Source: an uncultured Atopobiaceae bacterium
GTDB lineage: Bacteria > Actinomycetota > Coriobacteriia > Coriobacteriales > Atopobiaceae
DNA length: 43,304 nucleotides
Assembly (NCBI GenBank): GCA_947599965.1
Contig: CANQFP010000005.1
Span: 1-43,304, forward strand
Reading direction: 5' to 3'
This document shows, in pieces, positions 25,311 to 34,044 of the stretch (positions within the stretch are counted from its first letter, which is position 1; each line of letters opens with the position of its first letter). The notes beneath the pieces were generated by a model. That model was not told where the DNA came from. It searched no databases and was given only the letters and a program-made list of their open reading frames with translations. The position numbers were made by a program, and so were the translations under genes.

Positions 25311-25326
25311 CTCCTAAATTTAGGAG
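25311..25326. promoter_or_regulatory. Perfect 16-bp palindrome with adjacent -10 box
   Basis: CTCCTAAATTTAGGAG is a perfect 8+8 palindrome. TATACT at 25328-25333 is a good -10, so a bound protein would block the promoter. The short ORF at 25375 follows. Confidence 0.75.
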
Positions 25327-25374
25327 ATATACTGCATACTACATGATCCCAAAACATCATTCGAGGTGCTCGGC

Positions 25375-25500
25375 ATGTATGAGCCCTTCCTCACGGCCTT
25401 CCCCAATGCCCGCCGCATGATCGTCGGCGGCAGTGCCGCGGGTGCCCATACCCTCAACGAATTCCTCTGCGACGAAGTTGCCTTCCCCTGGGAGAGATGA
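25375..25500 (+). pseudogene. 41-codon ORF, likely tail of a DUF4143-type ATPase
   Basis: ATG with GAGGTG upstream. The peptide contains FPNARRMIVGGSAAGAHTLN then EFL, which resembles the C-terminal end of DUF4143-containing AAA ATPases (a hydrophobic VVG strand followed by an EFL helix). If so, promoter and tail are kept while some 350-400 codons are lost. The short length makes this tentative. Confidence 0.45.
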
Positions 25501-25575
25501 TCGGCTCAGGTCCGGCCGAAGGCCCTATGCGCACAAATGGAGCCGCACGAAAAGGCGCCGTTTTCAAAGGATCCT

Positions 25576-25657
25576 CGCCACAAGGCGCCACGTGGCGTCC
25601 GATGAATCGCAGCCTCCAAGCGAGGCCCCAGGGGGATCCATGTGGCGCCTTGTGGCG
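25576..25657. repeat. 16-bp inverted repeat with 50-bp spacer
   Basis: CGCCACAAGGCGCCAC at 25576-25591 is exactly matched in reverse complement by GTGGCGCCTTGTGGCG at 25642-25657. No gene is recognised within 25501-25924. It could be a structured RNA, a mini-element end pair or a recombination scar. Confidence 0.75.
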
Positions 25658-25924
25658 CAACGCAATGGGCTTCGAGGGGGGAGGCGGACCAGCCGAGGCT
25701 CAGTTCCCGGATGGCCGTGGGGTCGTCTTAGTGCTCGTTCGGAACCCAGAGAGCTCGTTTGGGGTTATGGGACAAACCGCGTTGGGGATCGGGAACTCCG
25801 GGGCCTTTTCGCGTCCATCTACGTGCGGTGTCAAGTCAGAAACGCCGACACGTTCCGTCCGACAACCCGGAGGCATCCCAAAAGAACGCCACGCGAATCC
25901 CACGCAGCGCCGTCCAATACGCAA

Positions 25925-25956
25925 GCAGGTCGGAGGCTTTTGAACCTCCGACCTGC
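25925..25956 (-). terminator. Hairpin downstream of tRNA-Phe
   Basis: GCAGGTCGGAGG and CCTCCGACCTGC form a perfect 12-bp stem with an 8-base loop, 10 nt past the tRNA 3' end on the minus strand. The T-run is poor (TTG), but the position fits termination of the tRNA transcript. Confidence 0.65.
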
Positions 25957-25965
25957 GGTTTCGTC

Positions 25966-26041
<76 letters not shown>

Positions 26042-26090
26042 ACTGAGTGGCGCACAGTCTAGCACAACGTCCGCGCGCCGCGCCCACGCG

Positions 26091-27068
26091 CTAGGCGCCG
26101 AGCTGGGCCTGGACTGCGGTGATGGCCACCACGGCCACGATGTCGGTTGCCTTGCAGCCGCGCGAGAGGTCGTTCACCGGTCGCGCGATGCCCTGGAGCA
26201 CGGGGCCGTAGGCCTCGGCGCCCGCGAGGCGCTCGACGAGCTTGTAGCCGATGTTGCCGGCGTCGAGGTTCGGGAAGATGAGGATGTCGGCGTCGCCCGC
26301 CACCTCGGACTCGGGCGCCTTCAGGCAGGCCACCTCCTCCATGAGGGCGGCGTCGAGCTGGAGTTCGCCGTCGCAGAGGATGTCGGGGCGCTTCTCGTGC
26401 ACGAGCTTCGTCGCCACGGCCACCTTGTCCACGTGCTCGGAGTTTGCCGACCCGTGGCTCGAATAGGAGAGCATGGCGATCTTGGGCTCGGTGCCCATGA
26501 GCGCCTTCCAGGAATCGTGGCTCGAGATGGCGATCTCGGAGAGGCCCTCGGCGTCGGGGTACTCGTTGAGGCCGATGTCGGCGAAGAGGAGCGTGCCATC
26601 GAGGCCGTGATCGCAGTCGGGGATGCACATGATCATGAAGCTGGAGACGAGCTTCGTGCCGGGCGCGGTCTTCAAGATCTGGAGCGCCGGGCGCAGCGTG
26701 TTGGCGGTGGAGTGGCAGGCGCCGGAGACGAGGCCGTCGGCGTCGCCCATCTTCACCATCATGGTGCCGAAGTACGTGTTGTCGTCCATGAGCTCGCGGG
26801 CCTGCTCGATGGTCATGCCCTTCTTCTCGCGAAGCTTTTGGAGGGCCTGGGCGTAGGGCTCGTGCTTGTCGGAAACCGTGGGATCGACGACCTCGGCGCC
26901 CTCGACGGAGATCTCGGAGGGGTCGCCCAGGATGACGAGGTTGGCGAGGCCCTCGGCGACGATCTGCCTCGCCGCGTCGATGGTGCGCTGATCCTCGCCC
27001 TCGGGCAGGACGATGGTCATCTTCCTGCTCTTGGCCTGCGCTTTCATACGATCGAGGAAGTTCGCCAT
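26091..27068 (-). CDS. pta: Phosphate acetyltransferase
   Basis: Converts acetyl-CoA and phosphate to acetyl phosphate and CoA, the first step of acetate production with ATP yield. 325 aa, the short Pta type. Signatures include VLPEGEDQRTIDAA near the start, GACHSTANTLRPALQI near the middle and FPNLDAGNIGYKLVERLAGA toward the end, then GIARPVNDLSRGC. The ATG at 27068 has AAGGAGATG upstream. On the minus strand a TATAAT at 27130-27125 could be its -10 box. No acetate kinase gene is adjacent, which is unusual since pta and ackA often pair. Confidence 0.97.
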   Translation of the reverse strand: MANFLDRMKAQAKSRKMTIVLPEGEDQRTIDAARQIVAEGLANLVILGDPSEISVEGAEVVDPTVSDKHEPYAQALQKLREKKGMTIEQARELMDDNTYFGTMMVKMGDADGLVSGACHSTANTLRPALQILKTAPGTKLVSSFMIMCIPDCDHGLDGTLLFADIGLNEYPDAEGLSEIAISSHDSWKALMGTEPKIAMLSYSSHGSANSEHVDKVAVATKLVHEKRPDILCDGELQLDAALMEEVACLKAPESEVAGDADILIFPNLDAGNIGYKLVERLAGAEAYGPVLQGIARPVNDLSRGCKATDIVAVVAITAVQAQLGA

Positions 27069-27160
27069 CGTCCATCTCCTTTGGTCGGTGCGGTTCGGTC
27101 GGCATCGCTTGATCGTCCAAATCCATTATAGGGTGCATGGTAGAATGCCCCGGTGAAGGC

Positions 27161-27184
27161 GGCCGCGGTTGCGCGGCCCTTTTT
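27161..27184 (+). terminator. Terminator-like hairpin ahead of glf
   Basis: GGCCGC (27161-27166) and GCGGCC (27173-27178) form a stem with a 6-base loop, followed by CTTTTT. It lies in the leader between the divergent pta start and glf, so it may be an attenuator rather than a gene end. Confidence 0.55.
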
Positions 27185-27238
27185 GTGGGCGAGACCCCGC
27201 ATTCCGCGGCCTCGCGTCCGACGACGGAGGGAGACCCC

Positions 27239-28453
27239 ATGGCCCTTGCCTGCGAACGTTCCATCCACGCGCTCGACCTGCACTCCTTCGACGTCATCTG
27301 CGTGGGCGCGGGCTACGCAGGCTCCGTGGTGGCGCGTCGCCTCGCCGAGGAGGGCGGACGCCGCGTGCTCGTCGTCGAGCTCCGCGACCACATCGCCGGC
27401 AACGCCTACGACTGCTTGGACGGGGCCGGCATCCTCATCCACGCCTACGGCCCGCACATCTACCACACGGTGAACGAGCGCGTGCACACCTTCCTCTCGC
27501 GCTTCACCGAGTGGGACCCCTACGAGCACCGCGTCCTCGCCGACATCCACGGCACGCTCATGCCCGTGCCCTTCAACCACGCCTCCCTGAAGCTCGCCTT
27601 CGGCGAGGAGGAGGGCGAGCGGCTCTATCGAAAGCTCGTGGCCACCTTCGGCGAGAACGTGAAGGTGCCCATCATGGAGCTCCGCGCCGCCGAGGACCCC
27701 GATCTCTGCCGCGTGGCCGACTACGTCTACGAGAACGTCTTCCTCCACTACACGATGAAGCAGTGGGGCCAGACGCCGGACGAGATCGACCCCTCCGTGA
27801 CGGGACGCGTGCCCGTCTTCATCGGCGATGACGATCGCTACTTCCCCCAGGCGACCTGGCAGGGCATGCCGAAAGACGGCTACACGGCGCTCTTCGAGCG
27901 GATGCTCGATCACGGCAACATCACCGTCGTCCTCGGCGTGGACGCGCGGAGCTTCCTCGCCGTCGAGGATGGGCGCGTGCTCGTGGACGGGCGCCCCTTC
28001 GCGGGCGAGGTGGTCTACAGCGGCCCGCTCGACGAGCTCTTCGGTCGCGATCTCGGCGCCCTGCCCTATCGCTCGCTGCGCATGGACTTCGAGACGCTTC
28101 CCATGGACCGCTTCCAGCCCGTGGCCACCGTCAACTACACGACGAGCGAGGACTTCACCCGCATCACCGAGTTCAAGAACCTCACGGGGCAGGTGAAGGA
28201 GGGCGTGACCACCATCATGCGCGAGTACCCGCGCGCCTTCGTGCCCGATAGCGGCATGGACGCCTACTACGCCATCCTCTCTCCCGAGAACATCGCCCTC
28301 TACGAGAGCTACCGCGCACGTGTGGAGGACGTGGAGAACTTCTCGCCCGTGGGCAGGCTCGCCGAGTACCGCTACTTTGACATGGACGGCGTCTGCGCCT
28401 CCGCCCTCGAGCTGGCGGATCGGCTGCTCGAGGGCGCGGGCGAGGGCGCCTAG
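27239..28453 (+). CDS. glf: UDP-galactopyranose mutase
   Basis: Flavoenzyme converting UDP-galactopyranose to UDP-galactofuranose for cell-surface glycans. 404 aa from the ATG at 27239 (GGAGGG upstream). FAD-binding GAGYAGSVVARRLAE is followed by VVELRDHIAGNAYD, then YGPHIYHTVNE, MKQWGQTPDEI and, toward the C-terminus, NYTTSEDFTRITEFKNLTGQ, all classic for the family. The tail PVGRLAEYRYFDMD is conserved too. The glycosyltransferase 43 nt downstream probably uses the product or works on the same polymer. Confidence 0.96.
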   Translation: MALACERSIHALDLHSFDVICVGAGYAGSVVARRLAEEGGRRVLVVELRDHIAGNAYDCLDGAGILIHAYGPHIYHTVNERVHTFLSRFTEWDPYEHRVLADIHGTLMPVPFNHASLKLAFGEEEGERLYRKLVATFGENVKVPIMELRAAEDPDLCRVADYVYENVFLHYTMKQWGQTPDEIDPSVTGRVPVFIGDDDRYFPQATWQGMPKDGYTALFERMLDHGNITVVLGVDARSFLAVEDGRVLVDGRPFAGEVVYSGPLDELFGRDLGALPYRSLRMDFETLPMDRFQPVATVNYTTSEDFTRITEFKNLTGQVKEGVTTIMREYPRAFVPDSGMDAYYAILSPENIALYESYRARVEDVENFSPVGRLAEYRYFDMDGVCASALELADRLLEGAGEGA

Positions 28454-28496
28454 GGCCTAGACTGGAGCCGAGAGCGAATTCGAAGGAGTCTCAGCC

Positions 28497-29534
28497 TTGG
28501 ATAAGACGATCACCATCGGCATTCCCTGCTACAACTCGTCTGCCTACATGGACCACGCCATCTCTGCGATCCTCGAAGGTTCTGATTACGCCGATGACGT
28601 GGAGATCGTGATCGTCGACGACGGCTCCACCAAGGACGACACGTGGGAGAAGGCGCAGGACTGGCAGCGCCGCTTCCCCGACATCGTGTGCGCCGTGCAC
28701 CAGGAGAACGGCGGCCACGGCACGGCCGTCTTGACGGCGCTCGCGAACGCCCACGGCGTGTACTACAAGGTCTGCGATTCCGACGACTGGTACGACACCG
28801 AGGCCTTCCACGAGCTCCTCGGCACGCTGCGCGGCTTCATCGAGGGCGGCGATCCGGTCGACCTCGTGATCAACAACTACGTCTACGAGCACGCCGACGA
28901 CGGCTCCTCCAAGGCCATCGACTACCGCAGCGCGCTCAAGCCGAACAAGGTGATGGGCTGGGACGACATCGGCCACTTCGGCTACGCGCAGAACATCCTC
29001 ATGCACTCGCTCACCTATCGCACGGAGATCCTGCGCTCGCACGGCGGCCTGCCGCTTCCGCCGCACACGTTCTACGTGGACAACATCTACGCCTACGTGC
29101 CGCTGCCCCGCTGCAAGACCCTCTACTACCTCGACGTGGACCTCTACCGCTACTACATCGGCCGCGAGGACCAGTCGGTGAACGAGAAGGTCATGGCGAG
29201 CCGAATCGATCACCAGCTGCGCGTCTCGCGCATCCTCATCGACAGCTACCACCTCTACGACGACGTGAAGAGCGTGAAGCTCAGGAACTACATGCTCCAC
29301 TCGCTCACGATGACGCTCACGGTGTCGGCGATCTTCGCGCGTCTCTCCGAGCAGCCGGGCGCCAAGGACGACATGACGGCGCTCTGGGACTACTTCAAGC
29401 ACTACGACATCCGCATGTACCGCCACGCGCGCATGACGCTCCTCGGCATCCTCGCGAACCTGCCCACGAAGGCGGGCGAGGCCCTGACGATCGGCATGTA
29501 TCGCATCGCCCACAGCGTCTTCGGGTTCAACTGA
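28497..29534 (+). CDS. GT2-family glycosyltransferase
   Basis: 345 aa from a TTG with GAAGGAG upstream. The GT-A fold start is ITIGIPCYNSS, VIVDDGS at 38-44, and the metal-binding acid pair is in DSDDW (94-98). The remainder is a helical C-terminal region without clear membrane helices, so it is probably cytosolic or peripheral. It follows UDP-galactopyranose mutase, suggesting surface galactan or glycolipid synthesis. Donor and acceptor are unknown. Confidence 0.9.
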   Translation: MDKTITIGIPCYNSSAYMDHAISAILEGSDYADDVEIVIVDDGSTKDDTWEKAQDWQRRFPDIVCAVHQENGGHGTAVLTALANAHGVYYKVCDSDDWYDTEAFHELLGTLRGFIEGGDPVDLVINNYVYEHADDGSSKAIDYRSALKPNKVMGWDDIGHFGYAQNILMHSLTYRTEILRSHGGLPLPPHTFYVDNIYAYVPLPRCKTLYYLDVDLYRYYIGREDQSVNEKVMASRIDHQLRVSRILIDSYHLYDDVKSVKLRNYMLHSLTMTLTVSAIFARLSEQPGAKDDMTALWDYFKHYDIRMYRHARMTLLGILANLPTKAGEALTIGMYRIAHSVFGFN

Positions 29535-29555
29535 TTTCCTCGCCCCGGCGAAGGG

Positions 29556-29589
29556 AAACGGCCGACACCGCGAGGGCGCCGGCCGTTTT
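29556..29589. terminator. Bidirectional terminator between GT2 and maf
   Basis: AAACGGCCG and CGGCCGTTTT form a 9-bp stem around a 15-base loop, with T-runs on both strands. It separates convergent genes, so it can serve both. Confidence 0.85.
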
Positions 29590-29612
29590 CGCGTTGCTGG
29601 CTTTTCGCGTTG

Positions 29613-30188
29613 CTAGAACTCCTTCGAGAACGCGAGGAACTCGCGCACGAAGCGCCCGAGCGGAAGCCCCACGACGTTGTCGTAGTTGCCCTCGATCGCC
29701 TTCACGAAGAGCCGCGCGGCGCCCTGGATGGCGTAGGCGCCGGCCTTGTCGAGCGGCTCGTCGCCTTTCACGTAGGCCTCGATCTCGGCGGGCGTGAGCT
29801 CGAAGAACGTGACGTCGGTGGTATCGGAGAAGACGCGGCGGCGCTCATGGCCGGAGGCGTCCTTCGCGATGAGGGCCACGCCGGTGGTGACGGCGTGGGT
29901 CTTGCCGGAGAGCCTCTCGAGCATCGAGCGGGCCTCGTCGGCGTTCGCGGGCTTGCCCAGGGTCTCGTCGCCCAGCCAGACGATGGTGTCGGCCCCGACG
30001 ACCACCTCGTATGGGGCCGCCTCGGTCGAGACGGCGGCCGCCTTCTCCTCGGCCAGGCGGCAGACGAGGGCGACGGGATCCTCGCCCTCGCGGCGGGTCT
30101 CGTCGACGTTCGCGGGAGAGACGCGGGGCGTGTAGCCTGCGACGGCGAGGAGCTCGCGGCGTCGGGGCGATGCGGAGGCGAGTATCAC
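29613..30188 (-). CDS. maf: Maf-like nucleotide pyrophosphatase
   Basis: Hydrolyses non-canonical or excess nucleoside triphosphates (family: dTTP/UTP or m7GTP). 191 aa. ASASPRRRELL starts the protein, VVVGADTIV holds the catalytic Asp (D67), then GKP and DKAGAYAIQG. The DTIV and YAIQG forms suit the dTTP/UTP pyrophosphatase group. The next minus-strand gene upstream (DJ-1 type) ends 21 nt before it, so an operon is likely. Confidence 0.92.
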   Translation of the reverse strand: MILASASPRRRELLAVAGYTPRVSPANVDETRREGEDPVALVCRLAEEKAAAVSTEAAPYEVVVGADTIVWLGDETLGKPANADEARSMLERLSGKTHAVTTGVALIAKDASGHERRRVFSDTTDVTFFELTPAEIEAYVKGDEPLDKAGAYAIQGAARLFVKAIEGNYDNVVGLPLGRFVREFLAFSKEF

Positions 30189-30209
30189 GATGGCTCCCTC
30201 GCTCTCCCG

Positions 30210-30764
30210 CTACTCGTAGAGCATGGAGGCCGCGACCTTCTTCGCCGCCTCCTCGCCGCAGAGCTGGCGGACGTTGGCGAGCGCGAAGGGGAGCGCGAAG
30301 CCGGCGCCGGAGGCGGTGACGAGGTTGTCGTCGAAGTAGACGCCGTGCTTGGCGGGCAGGACGCCCTCGGGGAAGTCGGTCTCGAAGCCGGGGTAGACGG
30401 TGGCCACGCGACCCTTCAGAAGCCCCCACTTCGCGAGCAGGCTCGGGGCGGCGCAGATCGCCGAGACCTTGAGGTCGGCGGCCATGCGGTTCTCGACGTC
30501 GCGACGCAGCACCTCGCACTCGCCGAGGTTCGTGGTGCCGGGCATGCCGCCGGGCAGCACGACGAGGTCGAAGGAGCCGAGGTCCACCTCGCCCACCTTG
30601 GCGTCGGCGACGACCGTCACCTTGTGGGAGCTCGTGACGGTCTGCTCGTCCATCACGGAAACCGTCGTCACCTCGACGCCGGCGCGACGCAGGCAGTCGA
30701 CGGTGGTGAGCGCCTCGATGTCCTCGAAGCCGTTGGCGAGCATGACGGCACAGGTCTTGGCCAT
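30210..30764 (-). CDS. DJ-1/PfpI-family protein
   Basis: 184 aa from the ATG at 30764 (AAAGGAGAT upstream). Conserved Glu in NGFEDIEA (E14) and the nucleophile Cys in SAICAAPSLL (C104) define the DJ-1/YajL/ThiJ subgroup, proposed as a protein or nucleotide deglycase and stress protein. The frame is open to 30881, but the extension has no support and overlaps the divergent promoter region. Confidence 0.9.
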   Translation of the reverse strand: MAKTCAVMLANGFEDIEALTTVDCLRRAGVEVTTVSVMDEQTVTSSHKVTVVADAKVGEVDLGSFDLVVLPGGMPGTTNLGECEVLRRDVENRMAADLKVSAICAAPSLLAKWGLLKGRVATVYPGFETDFPEGVLPAKHGVYFDDNLVTASGAGFALPFALANVRQLCGEEAAKKVAASMLYE

Positions 30765-30873
30765 GGGATCTCCTTTCAGTCGTGTGCGCAGACAACTATA
30801 GGCGCGCGTGGGCGCGCTGCGCGCCGTGCGATCGATCCCTATCATGGGAGCGGCGCCGAATGGGAGGCTGTTG

Positions 30874-31680
30874 ATGATCAAGGCCGCGTTTTTCGATTTC
30901 GACGGTACGCTCGTGGGAAGCGACTACTCGGGGCTCTCGCGCTCCGTGCGGGCCGCGCTGGCCGGCCTGCGCGAGCGCGGGGTCTCGCTCTGGCTCTCCA
31001 CCGGCCGGCCCCTCTACGAGGTTCCCGCCTACGTGACGGGCGAGATCGAGGGCGTGGGGCGCTTCGACGGCTTCCTCTGCAACTCGGGATCGTGGTGCGT
31101 GGACGCAACCGGCGTCTTCCACTCGGCGACGCTCGCGTCCGCAGACGTGGAGACCATCGTGGCCGCCGTTCGGCGCGGCGAGTTCGACGTGGTGGTGCTC
31201 TTGCCCGACCACGAGCTCGCGAGCCATCGCTCAGAGCGCGTGCGCAAGCTCGAGGAGCTCGTGGATCTGAGGTATCCCGAGGGCCCGGTGGAGAGCGTGA
31301 TCGGCGAGCCGGTGCTCCAGATGTGCGCCTTCGTGCCCGAGGAGATGGACGGAGCGATCGAGGACATGTGCGAGCACGTGGTCTGCTATCGCTGGAGCGA
31401 ACTCTTCTGCGACGTGGTGCCGGATACGTCCGGCAAGGACGAGGGCGTCCTCGCCACGCTCGATCATCTGGGAATCTCGCCCGCCTGCGCCATCGCCTTC
31501 GGCGATGGCGGAAACGACGTGCCGATGCTTGCCGTATGCGGGGAATCAGTTGCCATGGGAAACGGCACGCCCGAGGCGAAGGCGCAGGCCACGTTCGTGA
31601 CCGACACGGCCGACCGCGACGGCCTCTACAAGGCCTGCGTGGCGCTCGGCCTCATCGACGACGTGCTCGGGCTTTGTTGA
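30874..31680 (+). CDS. HAD-IIB (Cof-type) phosphatase
   Basis: 268 aa. Motif I is FFDFDGTLVG (D8, D10), motif II is LSTGRP, the C2 cap follows, then SGKDEG (motif III lysine) and AFGDGGNDVPML (motif IV). Probably a sugar-phosphate or cofactor phosphatase. The ATG at 30874 follows GGGAGG; a TTG three bases earlier is possible. Divergent from the DJ-1 gene. Confidence 0.93.
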   Translation: MIKAAFFDFDGTLVGSDYSGLSRSVRAALAGLRERGVSLWLSTGRPLYEVPAYVTGEIEGVGRFDGFLCNSGSWCVDATGVFHSATLASADVETIVAAVRRGEFDVVVLLPDHELASHRSERVRKLEELVDLRYPEGPVESVIGEPVLQMCAFVPEEMDGAIEDMCEHVVCYRWSELFCDVVPDTSGKDEGVLATLDHLGISPACAIAFGDGGNDVPMLAVCGESVAMGNGTPEAKAQATFVTDTADRDGLYKACVALGLIDDVLGLC

Positions 31681-31692
31681 AAGCGAGCGGCG

Positions 31693-31842
31693 GTGCGCGA
31701 GGAAGCGTTGAACTGGGGAGCCTTCTGGACGATCGCGGGGGTCTACCTCCTCATGATCGTCGCCGCGTGGTGCTCGGCCGACCCGGCCCTCGCGGTGATC
31801 GCCGCCTTCCTCGTCGGCTGCCAGGCCTTCGGGCTCCGGTAG
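31693..31842 (+). CDS. Small hydrophobic protein with two predicted membrane segments
   Basis: 49 aa from a GTG at 31693. Two hydrophobic stretches (AFWTIAGVYLLMIVAAW and PALAVIAAFLVGCQAFGL) flank a short turn, so it is probably a membrane microprotein. A TTG at 31708 with GAGGAAG upstream would give 44 aa and a better ribosome site. It lies 12 nt after a HAD gene and 80 nt before another. No family recognised. Confidence 0.5.
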   Translation: MREEALNWGAFWTIAGVYLLMIVAAWCSADPALAVIAAFLVGCQAFGLR

Positions 31843-31922
31843 CGCTCACCGGCGCTTTTGCCGAGAACGCCTCCTTGGCGTAGAGTTCGGGCGTTTGCGG
31901 GCGAGCGGCAAGGGGAGTGCGC

Positions 31923-32771
31923 GTGGAACCGGATGCGATCGCATCGAAGATCAAGGTGGCGTTCTTCGACGTCGACGGGACGCTCATCCCCTTCAGGCGC
32001 GTCAACGGAGAGCGCGTCATGCCCGCCTCGACGCAGGCGGCGCTCCTCGCCCTCCGCGAGAAGGGCATCCCCCTTCTGCTCTGCACCGGGCGCTTCATCG
32101 AGATGGCGCGCGATTGCGAGGCCTACGTCCCCATCGACGGCTACGTGACGCTGAACGGGCAATGGTGCACGCTCGGCGACGAGGTCGTGCGCGCGGTGGA
32201 GCTCGATCCCGTGGAGGCCGAGCGGCTCTTCCACCACTACCTCGACGGCGAGGTTGCGGGCTTCATCATGTACGACGACGAGGCCGTGTTCACGGGCTCG
32301 CCCGAGCGCCTCGCGGAGATCGACGAGGAATGGCGCATGAGGTGGTACGTGCCGCTCTCGCCCGATATGGCGGATCGGCCCATCTACCAGTTCGTGGTGC
32401 AGACGCCGAAGTCCGGCCCGGTGGACGTGCTCGCGGATTGCCCGCATCTCGTGGCCACGCGCTGGGATCCCGAATCCGAGGACATCATCTCGACGGGCTC
32501 GGGGAAGGTCGTGGGGATGGAGGCGCTGCTCTGCCGCCTCGGCCTCACGTTCGACGAGGTGATCGCCTTCGGCGACGGCGACAACGACCTCGAGATGCTC
32601 AAGGCCGCCGGCGTGAGCGTGGCCATGGGGAACGCGACCCCCGAGGTGAAGGAGGCGGCCACCTTCGTCACCGATTCCGATGAGGAGAACGGCGTGTGGA
32701 ACGCGCTCTGCCGCCTCGGCCTCATCGACGGCGAGCCCATCGCGCCCGGCGAGGCGGTCTGCGAGGCCTAG
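31923..32771 (+). CDS. HAD-IIB (Cof-type) phosphatase
   Basis: 282 aa from the GTG at 31923 (AAGGGGA upstream; another GTG at 31917 overlaps that site). FFDVDGTLIPF is motif I, LLCTGR motif II, STGSGKVVGM motif III and AFGDGDNDLEML motif IV. It is paralogous to the gene upstream, suggesting local duplication of HAD phosphatases. It ends 3 nt before the convergent transporter gene's stop. Confidence 0.93.
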   Translation: MEPDAIASKIKVAFFDVDGTLIPFRRVNGERVMPASTQAALLALREKGIPLLLCTGRFIEMARDCEAYVPIDGYVTLNGQWCTLGDEVVRAVELDPVEAERLFHHYLDGEVAGFIMYDDEAVFTGSPERLAEIDEEWRMRWYVPLSPDMADRPIYQFVVQTPKSGPVDVLADCPHLVATRWDPESEDIISTGSGKVVGMEALLCRLGLTFDEVIAFGDGDNDLEMLKAAGVSVAMGNATPEVKEAATFVTDSDEENGVWNALCRLGLIDGEPIAPGEAVCEA

Positions 32772-32774
32772 CGG

Positions 32775-33824
32775 CTAGGCGCCCTCGACCTCGGCTTTCG
32801 CCTCCGCCTCCACCTCGTCGTAGTCCTCGGTCTCGGTGTCGGGCGTGCCCACGCGCTGGCCGATGATGGCGGCGATCGTGGCCTGGTAGAGGATGCCCGA
32901 GAGGATGGGCAGGTTCGCCCCCTCGGGCAGGTACGCCGAGGCGATGGTGGAGGCCGAGGAGAGGTTCTTCATGCCCATGGCGAGGCTCATGGCCACGCGA
33001 TCCGCCCGATTGCGCCGCATGAGCGTTGAGGCGGCGAGGCCCCCGAGGAAGAAGAGCACGGTGACGCCGATCATGTAGAGCACGACCCAGAGGTGCGTGA
33101 GCGTGAGGTGGGCGACGATATCGGCGAGCGTCGATGAGTTGCACATGTTGATGAAGAGCATGAGGAAGTAGGCGATCGGCGCGAGCTTGGGCGCGAGGAC
33201 CTTCTCACCCCAGCCGTTCGTCTTCTCCGTGATGGCCATGGCCACGATCGCCGGGACCACGACCATGAAGAGGAGCTGCAGCATCATCGGGATGATGTCG
33301 ATGTGGACGGAGGCGCCCACGAGGAACTGCAGCATGAGCGGCAGGGTGAGGGGCGCGAAGAGCGAGGTGATCACCGTGCCCGTGAGGCCGAGCGAGGTGT
33401 TGCCACCGTAAAGGCCCACCCAGATCATGCAGGTGGTGGCGATGGGCGCCGAGAAGGTGGCGACGACCCCGCTCATGATCGCCGGATCGTCGCCGAAGAG
33501 GAGGTGCGCCCCGAGGAAGGCGATGACGGGGTAGACGAGCTGGCCCATGATGAAGATGACGATGATGGCCAAGGGGCGCGTGAAGACGTCCTTCACGTCG
33601 CTCAGGTGGTTGGAGAGGGCGCCCTGGAAGGCCATGCAGGCGAAGAGCGCCGGCGCGATGACGTTCAGGGGACCGAACACCTGCGGGAGCAGGATGCCGG
33701 GAAAGAGCGAGAGCGGCACGAGCCACGCGAGGTTCTTGCCGAGAAACCCGCCGACGGCATAGTAGAGCTTGACCAGCGCGGCCACGAACAACCATCTCCC
33801 TCTCGCCGTCGAGGATCTCCCCAC
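32775..33824 (-). CDS. BASS-type (bile acid:sodium symporter superfamily) transporter
   Basis: Up to 349 aa with about nine or ten hydrophobic segments and short loops. Sequences such as MGMKNLSSASTIASAYLPEG near the end resemble the conserved discontinuous-helix region of the BASS fold, and the middle holds SGVVATFSAPIATTCMIW. Uptake of an organic anion is likely; the substrate is unknown. An acidic tail of about 20 residues ends the protein. The start is uncertain: GTG 33824, or TTG 33791 with GAGGGAG upstream, which fits better and removes an Arg-rich tail. Convergent with the HAD gene. Confidence 0.8.
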   Translation of the reverse strand: MGRSSTARGRWLFVAALVKLYYAVGGFLGKNLAWLVPLSLFPGILLPQVFGPLNVIAPALFACMAFQGALSNHLSDVKDVFTRPLAIIVIFIMGQLVYPVIAFLGAHLLFGDDPAIMSGVVATFSAPIATTCMIWVGLYGGNTSLGLTGTVITSLFAPLTLPLMLQFLVGASVHIDIIPMMLQLLFMVVVPAIVAMAITEKTNGWGEKVLAPKLAPIAYFLMLFINMCNSSTLADIVAHLTLTHLWVVLYMIGVTVLFFLGGLAASTLMRRNRADRVAMSLAMGMKNLSSASTIASAYLPEGANLPILSGILYQATIAAIIGQRVGTPDTETEDYDEVEAEAKAEVEGA

Positions 33825-34044
33825 CGCCCGACGGCTCTCATCTCACTCTGAGCATAGCCCTATTCGAAGGCCTCCCGCAGCCGCGGCCAAGCCGGATGTG
33901 ACGCCCGCTGCGCCTGGGCGCCGGTTCCTTCCCGAGAGCTCGGCGACGCATTGGGCACGTTCGCGGATGGAAACAAAAGGTATACATTTTTAGCGGGCAC
34001 TCGGCTGCTAGCATGGCGCGGGATACGGAGCGGGGGGGTTCGAG

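Noticed and set aside
31743-32447. Minus-strand frame opposite the small membrane protein and HAD gene
   Set aside because: Overlaps HAD motifs in antisense and has shadow-type composition.
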